Part shown: positions 16,725-28,087 of the stretch, one piece after another | Layout of the letters: the number at the start of each line of letters is the position of its first letter | Numbering within the stretch: the stretch's first letter is position 1 | Source: Pseudodesulfovibrio profundus | Lineage (GTDB): Bacteria > Desulfobacterota > Desulfovibrionia > Desulfovibrionales > Desulfovibrionaceae | Length of the DNA stretch: 64,000 nucleotides | Assembly (NCBI RefSeq): GCF_900217235.1 | Contig: NZ_LT907975.1 | Coordinates: 3,943,001-4,007,000, forward strand | Reading direction: 5' to 3' | Position numbers and translations under genes: made by a program | Notes under the pieces: generated by a model | Told to the model about the DNA's origin: nothing | Databases searched by the model: none | What the model saw: the letters and a program-made list of their open reading frames with translations, nothing else

Positions 16725-17123
16725 CTACCTCTCATGGGTCATAACGGCCGTAGCGGTAACCTGATTGACACCGCCAAGCGGGGGGATCAGTCGATCGATG
16801 GCGAGGAATGTGAACGGCACGGCAACGGTCACGTCAACCGGCTGTTGGGGTTCACGGGTGCCGACTGTAACTGATGGTGTGGCTTCCACGCCACCGATGC
16901 TCAACTCACTGAGGATTATTGATTCGACCTGTGTATTGGTGGTTTCTGCAAGTATGGCAGCCCGGACACCTTCATAGGCGGCGCCACGGACGACACTTTG
17001 TGTCCAGTAGAGGCGAGCGAAATCCATAACACCCATCATGATCATCATGAATATGGGCAACAGGAGCGCGACCTCTACGATGGAAGACCCGCGTCTGTTC
17101 TTATGGTTTCTGGCTCTCTGCAT
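16725..17123 (-). CDS. TadE-like pseudopilin-type protein (first copy)
   Basis: A 132-residue TadE-like protein starting MQRARNHKNRRGSSIVEVALLLPIFMMIMMG, with the same I/V-V-E-x-A-L-L helix. ARLYWTQSVVRGAAYEGVRAA follows, as in TadE. The rest is a beta-rich extracytoplasmic domain with VTVAVPFTFLAIDRLIPP. AGGAG stands 6-9 bases upstream of the ATG. It leads a three-gene transcript. No TadA ATPase, TadB/C, secretin or Flp major pilin gene lies in the window, so the assembly machine must be elsewhere if it exists. The ~270 bases upstream are AT-rich with no gene. Confidence 0.82.
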   Translation of the reverse strand: MQRARNHKNRRGSSIVEVALLLPIFMMIMMGVMDFARLYWTQSVVRGAAYEGVRAAILAETTNTQVESIILSELSIGGVEATPSVTVGTREPQQPVDVTVAVPFTFLAIDRLIPPLGGVNQVTATAVMTHER

Positions 17124-17392
17124 ACTTGTCTCCTGAGAATTACTTGATTGGCATCAAAGTAAAAGCAAAGAGCATGCCACGAGACAGAAGAAATCGTTGG
17201 AATGTTTAATTGTCTGGAATCAATAGGTTTTGCTGGTGGTCGTTGTCGATTTACAGACTGTGTTAATGGAGTATACGAGAAAAATATCTAAAAAAAATAG
17301 ATTCGGACTAAAATACTCCAATATTCATAGAGGGCATATATTTCTGGTTCAGTGAAAGAATTTACTGATAGGAGAAAAAAATTCCATTCTGA

Positions 17393-18319
17393 TCACAGTC
17401 TATCTACCAGAAGCGGTTCGCCTTTTTCAGGGGCGGTGCGCAAAGTGAGAGCATCTTTGGCGCACGCTTCCACGCACACGCCGCACCCCATGCATTTGTC
17501 CTCACGGATGAAGGCGGAATCCTTGTTGAAACCGATGGCCTTGAATTGGCACTTCCCGGCACAGATGCCGCACTTTACGCAATTTTCGTCATTTACCTCG
17601 GCCAGATAGCCGGAGGAACACAGCATGTGGACTCCGTTGATCTGGGCTTTCATGGCGCCGCAGCAACACGAGCAACAGTTGCAAATGGCGTAGAACCGAC
17701 CAATCATTACATCCTTGAAAAATGCATGGGATACATGGCCCCGGGCATTTTCCGCCTTCAGGATGCGAAGGGCTTCTTCCGCTGTGATGTCGCGGGTCTT
17801 GTCGGGATGGTGTTCGCGCATGAACGATGCAAACGGATCGCCGATCAGCAGACAGACATCAATGGGTTTGCAGGGTGATTTCATGCCGGTTCGACATGGA
17901 CAATCCAGAAGCACTATCCGCTCGGGATTTCGCAGGATGATTTCCTTTGCGCGGGTGTAGGGCAAGACCTGTTCCGGCACCTCGGTGTTGACCGGCCTGT
18001 TGATGGTGACGAGTTTGGATACCTCGCCAAGTGGCATGACTTTGCCGTGATAGGTGTCGCCCCATGTCGGTTTTTCCTGATTGGGGTCACCGACTTTATT
18101 TCTTTCCGACGGAACGAACGGCGTCATCTTGTCGATGAAAAAGACAAGAGGCGCCCATAGGTAGCGCCACCAGGGATCCTTGTCCCCGGCAAGGCCGATA
18201 TAGTGATAACACCAGCGGCCGTATACATACCCGTGCAGGCGTTCCCAGAAGGGCAGGCCGTGCTCTTTGGCCTGTCGGAAATAGTCGAGGGTGGAATCTT
18301 TGATAAATGGCAATTTCAT
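17393..18319 (-). CDS. Cys-rich 4Fe-4S ferredoxin-type protein
   Basis: A 308-residue cytosolic iron-sulfur protein. The C-terminus (~235-300) has two standard ferredoxin motifs, CVKCGICAGKC and CMGCGVCVEAC, for two [4Fe-4S] clusters. Before them come unusual Cys groups: LLDCPCRTGMKSPCKPIDVC (about 139-158) and AICNCCSCCCGAM (about 212-224). The latter resembles the Cys block in other deltaproteobacterial ferredoxin-domain proteins of unknown role. The N-terminal 60 residues are aromatic-rich (YVYGRWCYHYIG, WWRYLWAPLVFF), possibly membrane-associating. There is no clear ribosome site and no operon partner. It could be an electron carrier or a reductive-activation protein; the substrate is unknown. 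Confidence 0.7.
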   Translation of the reverse strand: MKLPFIKDSTLDYFRQAKEHGLPFWERLHGYVYGRWCYHYIGLAGDKDPWWRYLWAPLVFFIDKMTPFVPSERNKVGDPNQEKPTWGDTYHGKVMPLGEVSKLVTINRPVNTEVPEQVLPYTRAKEIILRNPERIVLLDCPCRTGMKSPCKPIDVCLLIGDPFASFMREHHPDKTRDITAEEALRILKAENARGHVSHAFFKDVMIGRFYAICNCCSCCCGAMKAQINGVHMLCSSGYLAEVNDENCVKCGICAGKCQFKAIGFNKDSAFIREDKCMGCGVCVEACAKDALTLRTAPEKGEPLLVDRL

Positions 18320-18434
18320 GGCGCGTCGTGTCGTTGTAGATGCAGCTTGTTTGATAAAACACTACGCTTCATGTCCGGAATGTCAATCCGGTCCAGAAAA
18401 AAAATGTATGGGGGCAGGGTGTTCCGGCGAAGAG

Positions 18435-19202
18435 CTACTCGAAGTAACGCTTGTAGATACTACTGTAGGTTTCCGTTTCCTTGAATCGCGTCAATTCTTG
18501 GGAAAACCTGTCAACGAAAGAGGCTTCAACGGTTTCCTTGTTGAAAATGATGTAGAGACCATCGCTCTTGATCTCAAGGTCGCGAAGTGGTGTGACCCGC
18601 TTGAAGCCGAGCTTTCGGGAGAGATACAAGCCATTGCCATATTCTGCGGCCATGGCGTCGAGGCGGCCATGTTCAAGCTTGTGCATGTTGATTTCATCGG
18701 TCGAAACCTGCTCGACATCACAAAATGTTTCGATGAATGTCCAGAAGGCAGGGGTGTAGCTGTAGCCAAGGACCACGCCAACCCGCTTCCCCTTCAGATC
18801 TTCCATGGTACGAATATTGGTGTCATCCCTGGTCCACACCACCCAGGGCGCTTCCACAAGCGGTTCGTCCGGGTAGTGTGCGAAGATGGTTCTGTCACGC
18901 GTATAGTTGGCAGAAAACAAAGCGTCGGCATGACCGTGTTCGAGTATGGATAAGGCCCGCTTCCACGGGTAGCTTTGCAGCTTAGTGGTCGAAACATTCA
19001 GTTGTTCAAACATAGCTTCAACGACTTCGACAGCGAAACCTGAAACCTGTCCGCTCCGGGTGATCTGGTAAGGGGGCCACGTGTCGCACACCACTCGCAT
19101 GGGCTGCTCGGCATGGCTTACACCACCTGTTGCCAGCAGCACGAATATGCTCAGTGCCATGGCAATAACGGTGCGCCTGATACGTGTAGACAAGGTTTCC
19201 AT
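18435..19202 (-). CDS. Orphan periplasmic binding protein (SBP family 3)
   Basis: A 255-residue precursor with an N-terminal signal (TVIAMALSIFVLLATGGVSHA). The mature part begins MRVVCDTWPPYQITRSGQVSGFAVEVV, typical of family 3 solute-binding proteins. Further typical segments are RALSILEHGHADALFSANYT and GKRVGVVLGYSY. No permease or ATPase is adjacent; neighbours are the ferredoxin-type gene (same strand) and typA. Proteins of this subclass in Desulfovibrio often occur alone or next to sensor kinases, so a sensing or secreted role is as likely as transport. Confidence 0.82.
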   Translation of the reverse strand: METLSTRIRRTVIAMALSIFVLLATGGVSHAEQPMRVVCDTWPPYQITRSGQVSGFAVEVVEAMFEQLNVSTTKLQSYPWKRALSILEHGHADALFSANYTRDRTIFAHYPDEPLVEAPWVVWTRDDTNIRTMEDLKGKRVGVVLGYSYTPAFWTFIETFCDVEQVSTDEINMHKLEHGRLDAMAAEYGNGLYLSRKLGFKRVTPLRDLEIKSDGLYIIFNKETVEASFVDRFSQELTRFKETETYSSIYKRYFE

Positions 19203-19377
19203 GATTATATGTATAGCACCACTGGCCTTTCATGGAAAGGTGTTAATTCTTTTGCTTGTAATTGATATTAATCTCAAGCTTTTAAGTCGGGATTAAGTAG
19301 AGCGAAAAGCTATCAGTTTCGATATGCATGAGCACGTTGTAGGGGCGCGGAGTTCTTTTGGTGGTGTGGTAACAAAA

Positions 19378-19404
19378 AAAGCCCCGGCAGGATGCCGGGG
19401 CTTT
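19378..19404 (-). terminator. Intrinsic terminator of typA
   Basis: A perfect 12-bp stem (19378-19389 with 19393-19404), loop of three; on the minus strand it is followed by a T run (A run at 19374-19380 on plus). It lies just past the typA stop. Confidence 0.9.
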
Positions 19405-19412
19405 AAAGGTGT

Positions 19413-21257
19413 TTAGTTGTCTTTGGCTTTCTTGCGTCGGCCTTCTTCTCTGTGGCGGACCAGAGCGGAGAGTTCGATCTTCCGAAGCCTGATGGATTTC
19501 GGTGTTACTTCGACCTGTTCGTCATCCTTGATGAAGTTCAGTGCATACTCCAATGTCATGGGTTTGACCGGAGTCAGGATAACTGCTTCGTCCTTACCGG
19601 AAGCACGCATGTTGGTGAGCTTCTTTTCCTTGGCAGGGTTGACGTTGATGTCATTATCCCTGTTGTGCTCGCCGATGATCATGCCTTCGTAAATGTCGTC
19701 ACCTGGAACGATGAACATGCGACCGCGTGGTTCAAGGTTGAACAGGCCGTAAGCTACGGCACTGCCGGAGCGGTCGGCAACCAGAGATCCGGTGTAGCGG
19801 GAGTTGAATTCGCCGCGGTAATCTCCGTACCCTTCCAGGTAGGAGTTCATGATACCAGTACCCTTGGTGTCGGTCAGGAACTCATCCCGGTAGCCGATGA
19901 GCGAACGGGACGGTACCGAGAACTCAAGACGGACGCGACCAGTGCCGTGGTTGACCATGTTGGTCATGCGGCCTTTGCGGGTCTGAATTTTCTCGGTGAC
20001 GATTCCCATGAAGTCTTCATCACAATCAACGAACAGATGCTCAATGGGCTCAAGCTTCTTGCCGTCCTGTACCTTGATGATGACTTCCGGGCGTCCGACT
20101 GTCAGCTCAAATCCTTCGCGGCGCATCTGCTCGACGAGGATGGCCATCTGGAATTCACCGCGTCCCTTGACGAGGTAGGCATCACGATTTTCAGTTTCTT
20201 CGACCTGGATGGCGACGTTGAGCAGGGTTTCCTTCATCAACCGTTCGCGAATCTTGTTGGTTTGAACCAGTTTGCCTTCCCGGCCCGCAAGGGGGGAAGT
20301 GTTGATGCCAAAACGCATGGAAACCGTGGGTTCGTCAACGGAAATACGTGGCAGCGCCTTGGGGGTTTCCTTGGTGCAGATGGTATCACCGATGCATACG
20401 TCCTCGATGCCTGCGATGACGACGATGTCGCCAGGCATGCACTCTTCAGTCGGAACAACCTTGAGACCGTCGTATGTCTGCAGCTTGGTAACCTTCAGGT
20501 TGATCTGGCGGCCTTCATCGGCGAGGCAGACCAACTGGTCGTTGGACTTAGCCGAGCCGTGGTGAATCTTTCCGATGGCCAGACGACCAAGGTAGTCGGA
20601 ATAGGACAGGTCGGAAACCAGCATCTGGAAGGGCTCATTGGTGTCGTGAACCGGGCCGGGAACGTGCTCAAGCACTGTATCCAGCAGGATGTGAAGGTTC
20701 TCGCCCCGTTCATCCGGGGATTCCATGGCAATGCCGTCGCGACCAATGGCATACAGCAGCGGGAAGTCCAACTGGTCTTCCGTGGCGTCCAGATCGATGA
20801 AAAGGTCATAAATTTCGTTCAGCACTTCGTCCGGGCGGGCGTCCTGTCTGTCAACTTTGTTGATGACAACCATGAGGGCCAGTCCGCGCTCAAGCGCTTT
20901 TTTCAGCACGAAGCGGGTTTGCGGCAGCGGCCCTTCGGATGCGTCAACGAGCAGAATGGCTCCGTCCGCCATGGACAGGGAGCGCTCAACCTCGCCGCCG
21001 AAGTCGGCGTGACCGGGGGTGTCGATGATGTTGATCTTGACATCTTTCCAGGTCACGGAACAGTTTTTGGCGGCGATGGTGATGCCGCGTTCTCGCTCCA
21101 GGTCCATGGAATCCATGATACGGTCGTCTATAGTTTGTCCTTCGCGGAACAAACCGGACTGTTTGAACATGGCGTCCACCAGGGTGGTCTTACCGTGGTC
21201 GACGTGGGCGATGATGGCGATGTTGCGAAGTTTCTCGTTGTTTTGTTTTGTGCTCAT
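19413..21257 (-). CDS. typA: Ribosome-associated GTPase TypA/BipA
   Basis: A ~614-residue translational GTPase that acts on the ribosome, especially in stress or cold. The G domain shows [15 protein letters not shown] (G1), GITIAAKN (G2), [12 protein letters not shown] (G3) and [10 protein letters not shown] (G4). EF-G-like domains follow, with the TypA C-terminal domain ending near [20 protein letters not shown]. The start is set at 21257 (MSTKQNNEK), with GGAGAGA directly upstream; an upstream in-frame Met would add 24 residues lacking family similarity. It is divergent from aspA; the 176-base gap holds both promoters. Confidence 0.96.
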   Translation of the reverse strand: MSTKQNNEKLRNIAIIAHVDHGKTTLVDAMFKQSGLFREGQTIDDRIMDSMDLERERGITIAAKNCSVTWKDVKINIIDTPGHADFGGEVERSLSMADGAILLVDASEGPLPQTRFVLKKALERGLALMVVINKVDRQDARPDEVLNEIYDLFIDLDATEDQLDFPLLYAIGRDGIAMESPDERGENLHILLDTVLEHVPGPVHDTNEPFQMLVSDLSYSDYLGRLAIGKIHHGSAKSNDQLVCLADEGRQINLKVTKLQTYDGLKVVPTEECMPGDIVVIAGIEDVCIGDTICTKETPKALPRISVDEPTVSMRFGINTSPLAGREGKLVQTNKIRERLMKETLLNVAIQVEETENRDAYLVKGRGEFQMAILVEQMRREGFELTVGRPEVIIKVQDGKKLEPIEHLFVDCDEDFMGIVTEKIQTRKGRMTNMVNHGTGRVRLEFSVPSRSLIGYRDEFLTDTKGTGIMNSYLEGYGDYRGEFNSRYTGSLVADRSGSAVAYGLFNLEPRGRMFIVPGDDIYEGMIIGEHNRDNDINVNPAKEKKLTNMRASGKDEAVILTPVKPMTLEYALNFIKDDEQVEVTPKSIRLRKIELSALVRHREEGRRKKAKDN

Positions 21258-21433
21258 TCTCTCTCCGATAATATGTAAAGGGCACACTATTGCAGGTGAG
21301 GGGATAATCGAAAGTGCTACTGCTGGCAAGCAGAGATTGGCGATCTGCGATAATAGCGTTCAATTCTCTGGCTGTTTATTGTACGTATTATTTGATCGTT
21401 CGGGTCATGCAATTTTGTATACAGGAGATGAAG

Positions 21434-22843
21434 ATGAGTGATTACAGGAAGGAACATGATAGTTTAGGTGAACTGCCAGTACCAGATGATGCATATTTCG
21501 GCATTCAGACGCTTCGTGCTCGCGAGAATTTTCATATTACCGGCATTACCATGTCCCACTATCCGCGATTGATTGAGGCTTTGGCTTATGTCAAGCAGGC
21601 AGCGGCCGAGGCAAACTCCTCTTTGGGATTGCTTGATGAAACGAAAAGTCGTGCCATCTGCAGAGCATGTGAAGAAGTCGTGAGCGGAAAACTGCACGAT
21701 CAATTCGTCGTAGACGTTATCCAGGGAGGGGCCGGAACTTCCGCCAACATGAACGCCAATGAGGTCATCTGCAACCGGGCGTTGGAAATAATGGGATACG
21801 AGAAGGGGCAGTATGAGTTCCTTCATCCACTCAATGACGTGAACATGTCTCAGTCTACCAATGATGTGTATCCGTCGGCCCTGAATATCGCCATCATACT
21901 TGACCTGCGGGCACTGATGGAAGCGATGCTGTACTTGCAGAAAAGCTTCATGCGCAAAGGCAAGGAGTTTTCCGAAATTATCAAGATGGGCCGTACCCAG
22001 TTGCAGGACGCTGTTCCCATGACGCTTGGGCAGGAATTCAATGCATGGGCCGTCATGATTGGTGAGGATGTGCAGCGTGTGGATGAGGCCGAGGACCTCG
22101 TTTACGAGATTAACATGGGCGCAACCGCCATCGGGACCGGTTTGAATTCGCACCCCGATTACACGCGGACCGTGACCGAGAAGCTCGTTCAGTTGACGAC
22201 ACTCAACCTCAAATCATCGCCGGATCTCGTTGAGGCGACACAGGATACGGGCGTGTACGTCCAGTTGTCCGGTGTGCTGAAACGTGTGGCGGTCAAGCTC
22301 TCCAAGATTTGCAATGACCTGCGATTGCTCTCAAGCGGTCCCCGCTGCGGGTTGAACGAGATCAACCTGCCGCCCATGCAGCCGGGGTCCTCCATCATGC
22401 CGGGCAAAGTCAATCCGGTCATCCCGGAAGTGGTCAATCAGGTCGCGTTCGCCATTGTCGGCAGTGACGTCACTGTTTCCATGGCCTCCGAGGCCGGACA
22501 GCTCGAACTGAACGTGATGGAGCCGGTCATCGGATTCTCTCTTTTCCAATCCATCAACATGCTGCGTCGAGCCTGTATTACACTGGCAGACAAGTGCGTC
22601 AGTGGAATTACGGCCAATGCCGAGCGTTGCCGGGATATGGTTGAGCACTCCATAGGACTTGTCACGGCGCTCAACCCGTATATAGGCTATGAGGCGTCTG
22701 CTGATATAGCCAAGGAAGCCATGCGAACCGGCGGTTCCGTTTATCAGATTGTTTTGGACAGAGGCATACTGAGCGAGGAGGAGTTGGAAGATATCCTGAA
22801 GCCGGAGAACATGGTCAAGCCACGATATGTGCATCGCAGATAG
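21434..22843 (+). CDS. aspA: Aspartate ammonia-lyase
   Basis: Converts L-aspartate to fumarate and ammonia. The 469-residue length matches the family. Conserved segments: [22 protein letters not shown], the substrate-loop signature [16 protein letters not shown] (about 317-332 region), [16 protein letters not shown] and [21 protein letters not shown] at 21423-21427 precedes the ATG at 21434 by 6 bases; an ATG at 21428 overlaps that site. In a sulfate reducer the fumarate can feed fumarate reduction or biosynthesis. It is monocistronic, ending with a terminator. Confidence 0.95.
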   Translation: MSDYRKEHDSLGELPVPDDAYFGIQTLRARENFHITGITMSHYPRLIEALAYVKQAAAEANSSLGLLDETKSRAICRACEEVVSGKLHDQFVVDVIQGGAGTSANMNANEVICNRALEIMGYEKGQYEFLHPLNDVNMSQSTNDVYPSALNIAIILDLRALMEAMLYLQKSFMRKGKEFSEIIKMGRTQLQDAVPMTLGQEFNAWAVMIGEDVQRVDEAEDLVYEINMGATAIGTGLNSHPDYTRTVTEKLVQLTTLNLKSSPDLVEATQDTGVYVQLSGVLKRVAVKLSKICNDLRLLSSGPRCGLNEINLPPMQPGSSIMPGKVNPVIPEVVNQVAFAIVGSDVTVSMASEAGQLELNVMEPVIGFSLFQSINMLRRACITLADKCVSGITANAERCRDMVEHSIGLVTALNPYIGYEASADIAKEAMRTGGSVYQIVLDRGILSEEELEDILKPENMVKPRYVHRR

Positions 22844-22889
22844 ACTGGGGATATGTCGATAGTAACTGCTGCAATGAATGTAGTGTATG

Positions 22890-22919
22890 GGACCGTCATG
22901 ATTTCATGGCGGTCCTTTT
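22890..22919 (+). terminator. Intrinsic terminator of aspA
   Basis: GGACCGTCATG (22890-22900) pairs with CATGGCGGTCC (22905-22915) with one G-U, followed by TTTTA. Confidence 0.8.
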
Positions 22920-23135
22920 ACTTGGCGTAATGCATGTGTTCAGCCTTGTTGTCGGCTTGTTTTTGTTCAACGAACTCAGGTTGTTCTTTATATATAGTAT
23001 TGGACGATGGGGCGTCTTCAATCGAGATTTATCTTCAAATCGAGTCATATTGCCATTATTGACACTTTCGCATATTGTTCTAGACAATCTCAAGAACACG
23101 TTTTTCCCCGCATTCAAAGTGGGGTTGGAGGTTGG

Positions 23136-23900
23136 ATGCGTTACCTCATAGCTCTGTTTGCCATAGTCACGGTGTTAGCCATGACGGGCTGCGCGTCTGT
23201 CAATCCATTCCCGAAACGTGTGTACTCCACGCCACCGTCAAAGACGCCCTCGCAGGCTCCCGGCAGTTTCGACCCAAAAACCAATCCCTACACCGTGTTC
23301 GGGCGCACATACTATCCGCTCAAATCAGCAGAAGGGTATGATGAGGTCGGTATCGCGTCATGGTACGGAAAAGATTTTCACGGGAAAAAAACAGCCAATG
23401 GCCGTATCTACAACATGTACGGTGTGTCCGCTGCGCACAAGACACTGCCTCTTGGCACACAGGTCCGGGTGACCAACCTTGAGAACAGGCGAAGCGTCGT
23501 GCTGGTTATCAACGATCGCGGGCCGTTTGTGGGGGAACGGATCATTGATCTGTCGTATGGTGCCGCGCAAAAGCTGGATACCGTCCAGCGCGGTGTGGCG
23601 AAAGTTCGTGTAACGGCCATCGGGACCATCCCGGCGGCGCGAACCACAACCGTCAAGGCAGCAACTTCTCCCCAATATTTTCATGTTCGCGTCGGAGCCT
23701 TTGCCGACAAGAACAATGCGGTGAGGACGTATCACCGCCTGGTCTCCATTGGCTACAAGGACGCTGTTATCAATACCGTCCGGCGAAACGGACAGACCCT
23801 CCATGTCGTACAGGCCGGGAGTTTCTCGGATCGAAACAAGGCGGAACGCGTCCGGCGGCGGCTCTTGTCCGATTTCCCCACGTGCTACATCACCAGTTGA
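23136..23900 (+). CDS. rlpA: RlpA-like septal/peptidoglycan lipoprotein with SPOR domain
   Basis: A 254-residue lipoprotein. The N-terminus MRYLIALFAIVTVLAMTGC has a lipobox (M-T-G-C), so it should be anchored to the outer membrane. A double-psi beta-barrel RlpA domain (about residues 65-165) follows, with GIASWYGKDFHGKKTANGR and VINDRGPFVGERIIDLS; these include the catalytic-type Asp of the lytic transglycosylase family. A C-terminal SPOR domain (~172-254), FHVRVGAFADKNNA, binds denuded glycan at the septum. Start ATG 23136 follows GGAGG. An upstream open frame lacks protein character. Confidence 0.9.
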   Translation: MRYLIALFAIVTVLAMTGCASVNPFPKRVYSTPPSKTPSQAPGSFDPKTNPYTVFGRTYYPLKSAEGYDEVGIASWYGKDFHGKKTANGRIYNMYGVSAAHKTLPLGTQVRVTNLENRRSVVLVINDRGPFVGERIIDLSYGAAQKLDTVQRGVAKVRVTAIGTIPAARTTTVKAATSPQYFHVRVGAFADKNNAVRTYHRLVSIGYKDAVINTVRRNGQTLHVVQAGSFSDRNKAERVRRRLLSDFPTCYITS

Positions 23901-23993
23901 CCCTCTGTGCCGACTCTGGCAAAGCCGCCTTTTATCCGGTGGAAAAATAACGTACCCTGCCCTCGTTACCAGTTAACGATGGATTGAACTACT

Positions 23994-26621
23994 ATGCGCA
24001 AATTCTATTATTCGACAATTATCCTCATGCTCTTGTTTGTGGTCCCGTGTGCTGCGGCGGCAGAGAAAGAGAAAAAAAACATATTGTACCTCAATTCGTA
24101 TCATCACGGGTATGAGTGGTCGGATGCAATCCTCGAAGGCGTGCGTTCAGTCCTCGACGAAAGTGATTACAAGATAAATCTTCAGGTAGAGTACATGGAC
24201 GTCAAGCGGTTCAGCTACGACGATGTGTCCGCCATGCTGCTGCGGCTATACCGCGAGAAGTTCCTGAACGAGAATTTTGATGTCGTCATGGTTTCAGACA
24301 ACGATGCCTATCGTTTTGCCACGGAGAATCGGGAGGAGTTGTTCCCGGGAGTGCCGTTGGTTTTTTGCGGTGTCAACGATTTCAATGCGACCATGCTTCA
24401 GGACAATGTCACGGGCGTGGAGGAAAATTTCGATCTCCAGTTGACCCTTGATGTCGCCCTGAAAATTCATCCGAATAAGAAACGCATGGTCGTGGTGGGC
24501 GATAAATCCACTGCCGGCGTGACCATCCGGGCGCAGATTGAAGCGGTCATGCCTCAGTATGCAGACAGGTTGGATGTCGAATACTGGACTGATATGACTT
24601 TGGAACAGGTGCTGGATAAGCTGGAGACATTGTCGTCGGATTCATTTCTTTTCTTCATCCCGTTCTACCACAGCATCAAGGGGCAGTTCTATACTGCCGA
24701 AGAAACCATGCAGGCCATCTATAAGGAGTCCACGCTTCCGATTTATACTGCATGGGAGTTCCTGCTCGGGCATGGTGCTGTCGGCGGACATATGCTCTCC
24801 GGGTTCAGGCATGGTCAGAAGGCGGCGTCCATGTCCCTTCGCATTCTCAGAGGTGAAGAGGCTACCGCCATTCCGGTCCTTCGCGAACCCACCGGTGAGT
24901 ACGCGTTCGATTATCACGCCCTGTGGCGGTTGAATATCAGTCAGGAATTGTTACCGAAGAACAGCCGTATCATCAATGCACCCAGTCCGTTTTATGAATT
25001 GCCCAAGCAGTTGCTGTGGACGATGGTCATCGGTTTCCTCATCGTTCTGGTCGTCTTGTTCTTCCTGGTTATCACCATGCTGGAACGGCGAAAGGTTGAG
25101 CGCAAGATTCTTGACCAGCTGGCATTTCAGGAAACGCTTATGGATGCGGTGCCGCTCCTTGTCTCATGGAAGGACAGGGAGGGGCGATACCTCGGAACGA
25201 ACCAGGCGTTTGCCGAATTCTTCGGGTTTGAGCACGGCGATTCTGTAGTCAGTCTCTCTTCAAATGAAGTGATGCGGGACCCGACCCATGTTGCATGGGC
25301 CACCCGCGCCGATATGCAGGTCATCACCAAGCAGCAGGCGTTTAGAAAAGTGCGCCGCAACCTGACCGATGCAGAAGGAAATCAGGCCTGGCTTGAGATC
25401 AACAAGGTTCCAATTCGTGATCAGGCCGGGAATATCGTTGGTGTGCTCAGTACCGCGGAGAATATCACCAAGGAACAGGACCTGGAAAAGCAGTTGCTGC
25501 AATCCCAAAAGATGGAAGCCATCGGTACGCTTGCTGGCGGTATTGCCCATGATTTCAACAATATCCTGACGTCGATCATCAATTCGACCGAGTTGGCTAT
25601 TTCTGACATCGAGCCGGATTCCGTCACGAGCAAGGATCTGCTGCGTGTTCTGAAGGCGGCTCGACGTGGGGGCCGGGTGGTTAAACAGATTCTGGCCTTC
25701 AGCCGTCCTTCCACCGAAGGGTTCCGTCCAACGGATGTGGGGTCCGTCGTCTCGGAGGTCCTGGGATTGATGGAGGCATCCATGCCCGGGAATATCCAGG
25801 TCAGGTCATCCATCCGATCCAACCTGCCCATGGTTCACGCCGATCCCACTCAGTTGCATCAGGTGGCGATGAACCTGTGCACCAATGCCTTTCATGCCTT
25901 GCGACAGGAAGGTGGCGCGATAGAAGCACATGTGGATACAGTGCTGCTTGATGAGGAACAGGCTCGTATTCTGAGCCTGGAACCGGGCGAATATGTCCTT
26001 ATGGCCATTCAGGATGATGGTCCCGGTATTCCGCCCGAAATCATGGACAAGATTTTTGATCCGTTTTTTACCACCAAGGACAAGACTGAAGGAACCGGTT
26101 TGGGCCTTTCTGTCGTTCATGGAATCATCCGAAGTCATCGCGGTGGGCTACAGGTACTTTCTCCTCCCGAAGGCGGCACTGTTTTTGAGATATATCTGCC
26201 CAAGGCAGAAAAAGAAGTGATCGTCGGTGTCGACGGGGCTGCGGCGAAAGCGCGCCGATGGGCACATATACTGTTTATCGAAGACGATTATGACCAACTG
26301 GCCACTACGCCCAGATTACTCGAAACAATGGGCTATGAGGTCACGGCAATAGGAGCCCCGGAAGACGCTTTGGTCAAGGTGAAGGGGATGTCCCACCTGT
26401 TTGATCTGGTCATTACCGATTATGACATGCCCGGCATGAGCGGGACGCAGTTTGCCTCACAATTGATTGAATTGACGCCCAACCTCCCGGTGATACTCGT
26501 TTCCGGTCGAGAGGATGCGTCTGCGGCAGCCGCCCGGTTGCCAAATATAAAAGCCGTCATTATCAAACCGTACGACAAAGACACGTTGTCCGCGGCGATA
26601 AGCGGCGTAATAGACGAATAA
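23994..26621 (+). CDS. Hybrid histidine kinase with periplasmic ABC-substrate-like sensor, PAS and receiver
   Basis: An 875-residue sensor kinase. A signal sequence (1-23) leads to a ~310-residue periplasmic domain of the 'ABC substrate binding' type ([29 protein letters not shown]), then a transmembrane helix at ~340-362. A PAS domain (~375-495), an NtrB-type HisKA with phospho-His ~519 in [11 protein letters not shown], HATPase ([20 protein letters not shown]) and a C-terminal receiver with D809 in ITDYDMPG follow. It is separated by 23 bases from the sigma-54 regulator gene. Given its position upstream of the lactate operon, I infer it senses an organic acid or a related signal (comparable to the lactate regulator pair of D. 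vulgaris). Confidence 0.88.
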   Translation: MRKFYYSTIILMLLFVVPCAAAAEKEKKNILYLNSYHHGYEWSDAILEGVRSVLDESDYKINLQVEYMDVKRFSYDDVSAMLLRLYREKFLNENFDVVMVSDNDAYRFATENREELFPGVPLVFCGVNDFNATMLQDNVTGVEENFDLQLTLDVALKIHPNKKRMVVVGDKSTAGVTIRAQIEAVMPQYADRLDVEYWTDMTLEQVLDKLETLSSDSFLFFIPFYHSIKGQFYTAEETMQAIYKESTLPIYTAWEFLLGHGAVGGHMLSGFRHGQKAASMSLRILRGEEATAIPVLREPTGEYAFDYHALWRLNISQELLPKNSRIINAPSPFYELPKQLLWTMVIGFLIVLVVLFFLVITMLERRKVERKILDQLAFQETLMDAVPLLVSWKDREGRYLGTNQAFAEFFGFEHGDSVVSLSSNEVMRDPTHVAWATRADMQVITKQQAFRKVRRNLTDAEGNQAWLEINKVPIRDQAGNIVGVLSTAENITKEQDLEKQLLQSQKMEAIGTLAGGIAHDFNNILTSIINSTELAISDIEPDSVTSKDLLRVLKAARRGGRVVKQILAFSRPSTEGFRPTDVGSVVSEVLGLMEASMPGNIQVRSSIRSNLPMVHADPTQLHQVAMNLCTNAFHALRQEGGAIEAHVDTVLLDEEQARILSLEPGEYVLMAIQDDGPGIPPEIMDKIFDPFFTTKDKTEGTGLGLSVVHGIIRSHRGGLQVLSPPEGGTVFEIYLPKAEKEVIVGVDGAAAKARRWAHILFIEDDYDQLATTPRLLETMGYEVTAIGAPEDALVKVKGMSHLFDLVITDYDMPGMSGTQFASQLIELTPNLPVILVSGREDASAAAARLPNIKAVIIKPYDKDTLSAAISGVIDE

Positions 26622-26644
26622 AAAAAAGCTCAACGAGGATAGTC

Positions 26645-28087
26645 GTGGCTAAAATATTGGTAATAGATGACGATTTTGAAGTTTGCGAAACCATGGAGAG
26701 CCTGATTACAAGGCTGACGCACTCCTGTGACGCTGCTCACTCCCTGGATGAAGGGCTGCGCATGGTTCGAGCCAAAACCTACGACGTGGTCTTTCTTGAC
26801 GTTCGTTTGCCTGATGGAAACAGTCTGGACATACTGCCGGATTTGATGGCGCTGCCTCAACCGCCGGAAGTAATCATTCTGACAGGTAAAGGCGATCCAG
26901 ATGGCGCAGAACTTGCCATCGAAGGCGGTGCCTGGGATTACCTGCTCAAACCCTCCAGCGTACGCGAAATTTCACTGACGCTGGGCCGTGCTCTCAAATA
27001 CCATGAGGAAAAGGTCGGCAAGATAGAGGGTGAAGGGCTTGATCTGACCAATGTCGTCGGCGCCAGTCCGTCGATCAAGGTCAGCTTCGGTCTGATGGGG
27101 CAGGCGGCCCGTTCAGACACCAATGTCCTGATTACCGGACACACCGGGACAGGCAAGGAACTGTTCGCGTCCACCATTCATGCCAACTCCAACAGGCGAA
27201 ACGGTCAGTTCGTGGTCGTCGATTGTGCCGGACTGACGGAATCGCTGGTTGAGTCGACACTATTCGGCCACAGAAAGGGCGCGTTTACCGGTGCACAGGA
27301 TGATCGTATCGGACTGGTTAAACTGGCTGACGGCGGCACCTTGTTTCTTGATGAAGTTGGCGAAATGCCGCTCTCGATTCAAAAGGCTTTTTTGCGCGTC
27401 TTGCAGGAGCGAACCTTCCGTCCTGTCGGTGACACGCGAGAGCAGACAAGTAATTTCCGGCTGATTGCCGCCACCAACCGCGATCTTGATGAGATGGTGG
27501 AGAAGGGGGAATTCCGCTCTGACCTGTTGTTCCGTATCAAGACCATGCGAATCCACCTGCCTCCGCTTTCGCAACGGCCAGAGGATATCCGCCCCCTTGC
27601 TCAGTATCGAGTCAAACGACTGTGCGACTACTACGGTATTCCTGAGAAAGCGTACGGCTCGGATTTCTTCACGACCCTTGAGAGTTATTCGTGGCCGGGG
27701 AACGTGCGCGAGCTGTTCAATATCCTCGAACGGGCCGTTATTGCTTCGGCAGATGAGAAAACCCTGTATTCCATGCATTTGCCGCGAACGCTTCGCATTC
27801 AGGTTGTCAAATCTCAAATAGCAAAGATGACGGGAGATGCTGCTCTTGAACAGGATGAGGCAGCCCTTGTCAGCTCCGGTGTCAGTAAGATTGGACAGGA
27901 GATTTTTGAGGATATTTTCGATCAGGAATTGCCCACGCTGCGTGAGTTCAAATCCATTGCCGAAAAAGTGTATCTTGGTGAATTGATCCGCCAGTGCGGA
28001 GGCGATCTGCCTAAGATTCTCAAGGCATCGAAACTGTCTCGTTCGCACTTCTATTCACTGCTGAAGAAGTACGGACTTTCGCTTTAG
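26645..28087 (+). CDS. Sigma-54-dependent response regulator (NtrC family), likely activator of lactate operon
   Basis: A 480-residue bacterial enhancer-binding protein. The receiver domain has acidic residues D8-D9 and phospho-acceptor D52 (FLDVRLPDG). The AAA+ domain has Walker A GHTGTGKE (165-172), an intact GAFTGA loop (212-217) that contacts sigma-54, and Walker B LFLDEVGE. The arginine-finger region FRSDLLFRI is present. A Fis-type helix-turn-helix ends the protein ([23 protein letters not shown]). GTG start, weak ribosome site. Cotranscribed with the kinase. A candidate sigma-54 promoter and paired upstream sites lie before the pyruvate oxidoreductase gene, fitting control of that operon. 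Confidence 0.93.
   Translation: MAKILVIDDDFEVCETMESLITRLTHSCDAAHSLDEGLRMVRAKTYDVVFLDVRLPDGNSLDILPDLMALPQPPEVIILTGKGDPDGAELAIEGGAWDYLLKPSSVREISLTLGRALKYHEEKVGKIEGEGLDLTNVVGASPSIKVSFGLMGQAARSDTNVLITGHTGTGKELFASTIHANSNRRNGQFVVVDCAGLTESLVESTLFGHRKGAFTGAQDDRIGLVKLADGGTLFLDEVGEMPLSIQKAFLRVLQERTFRPVGDTREQTSNFRLIAATNRDLDEMVEKGEFRSDLLFRIKTMRIHLPPLSQRPEDIRPLAQYRVKRLCDYYGIPEKAYGSDFFTTLESYSWPGNVRELFNILERAVIASADEKTLYSMHLPRTLRIQVVKSQIAKMTGDAALEQDEAALVSSGVSKIGQEIFEDIFDQELPTLREFKSIAEKVYLGELIRQCGGDLPKILKASKLSRSHFYSLLKKYGLSL

Noticed and set aside
19452..21278. Long plus-strand frame opposite typA.
   Set aside because: TypA GTPase motifs are unequivocal on the minus strand; the plus frame is a shadow.
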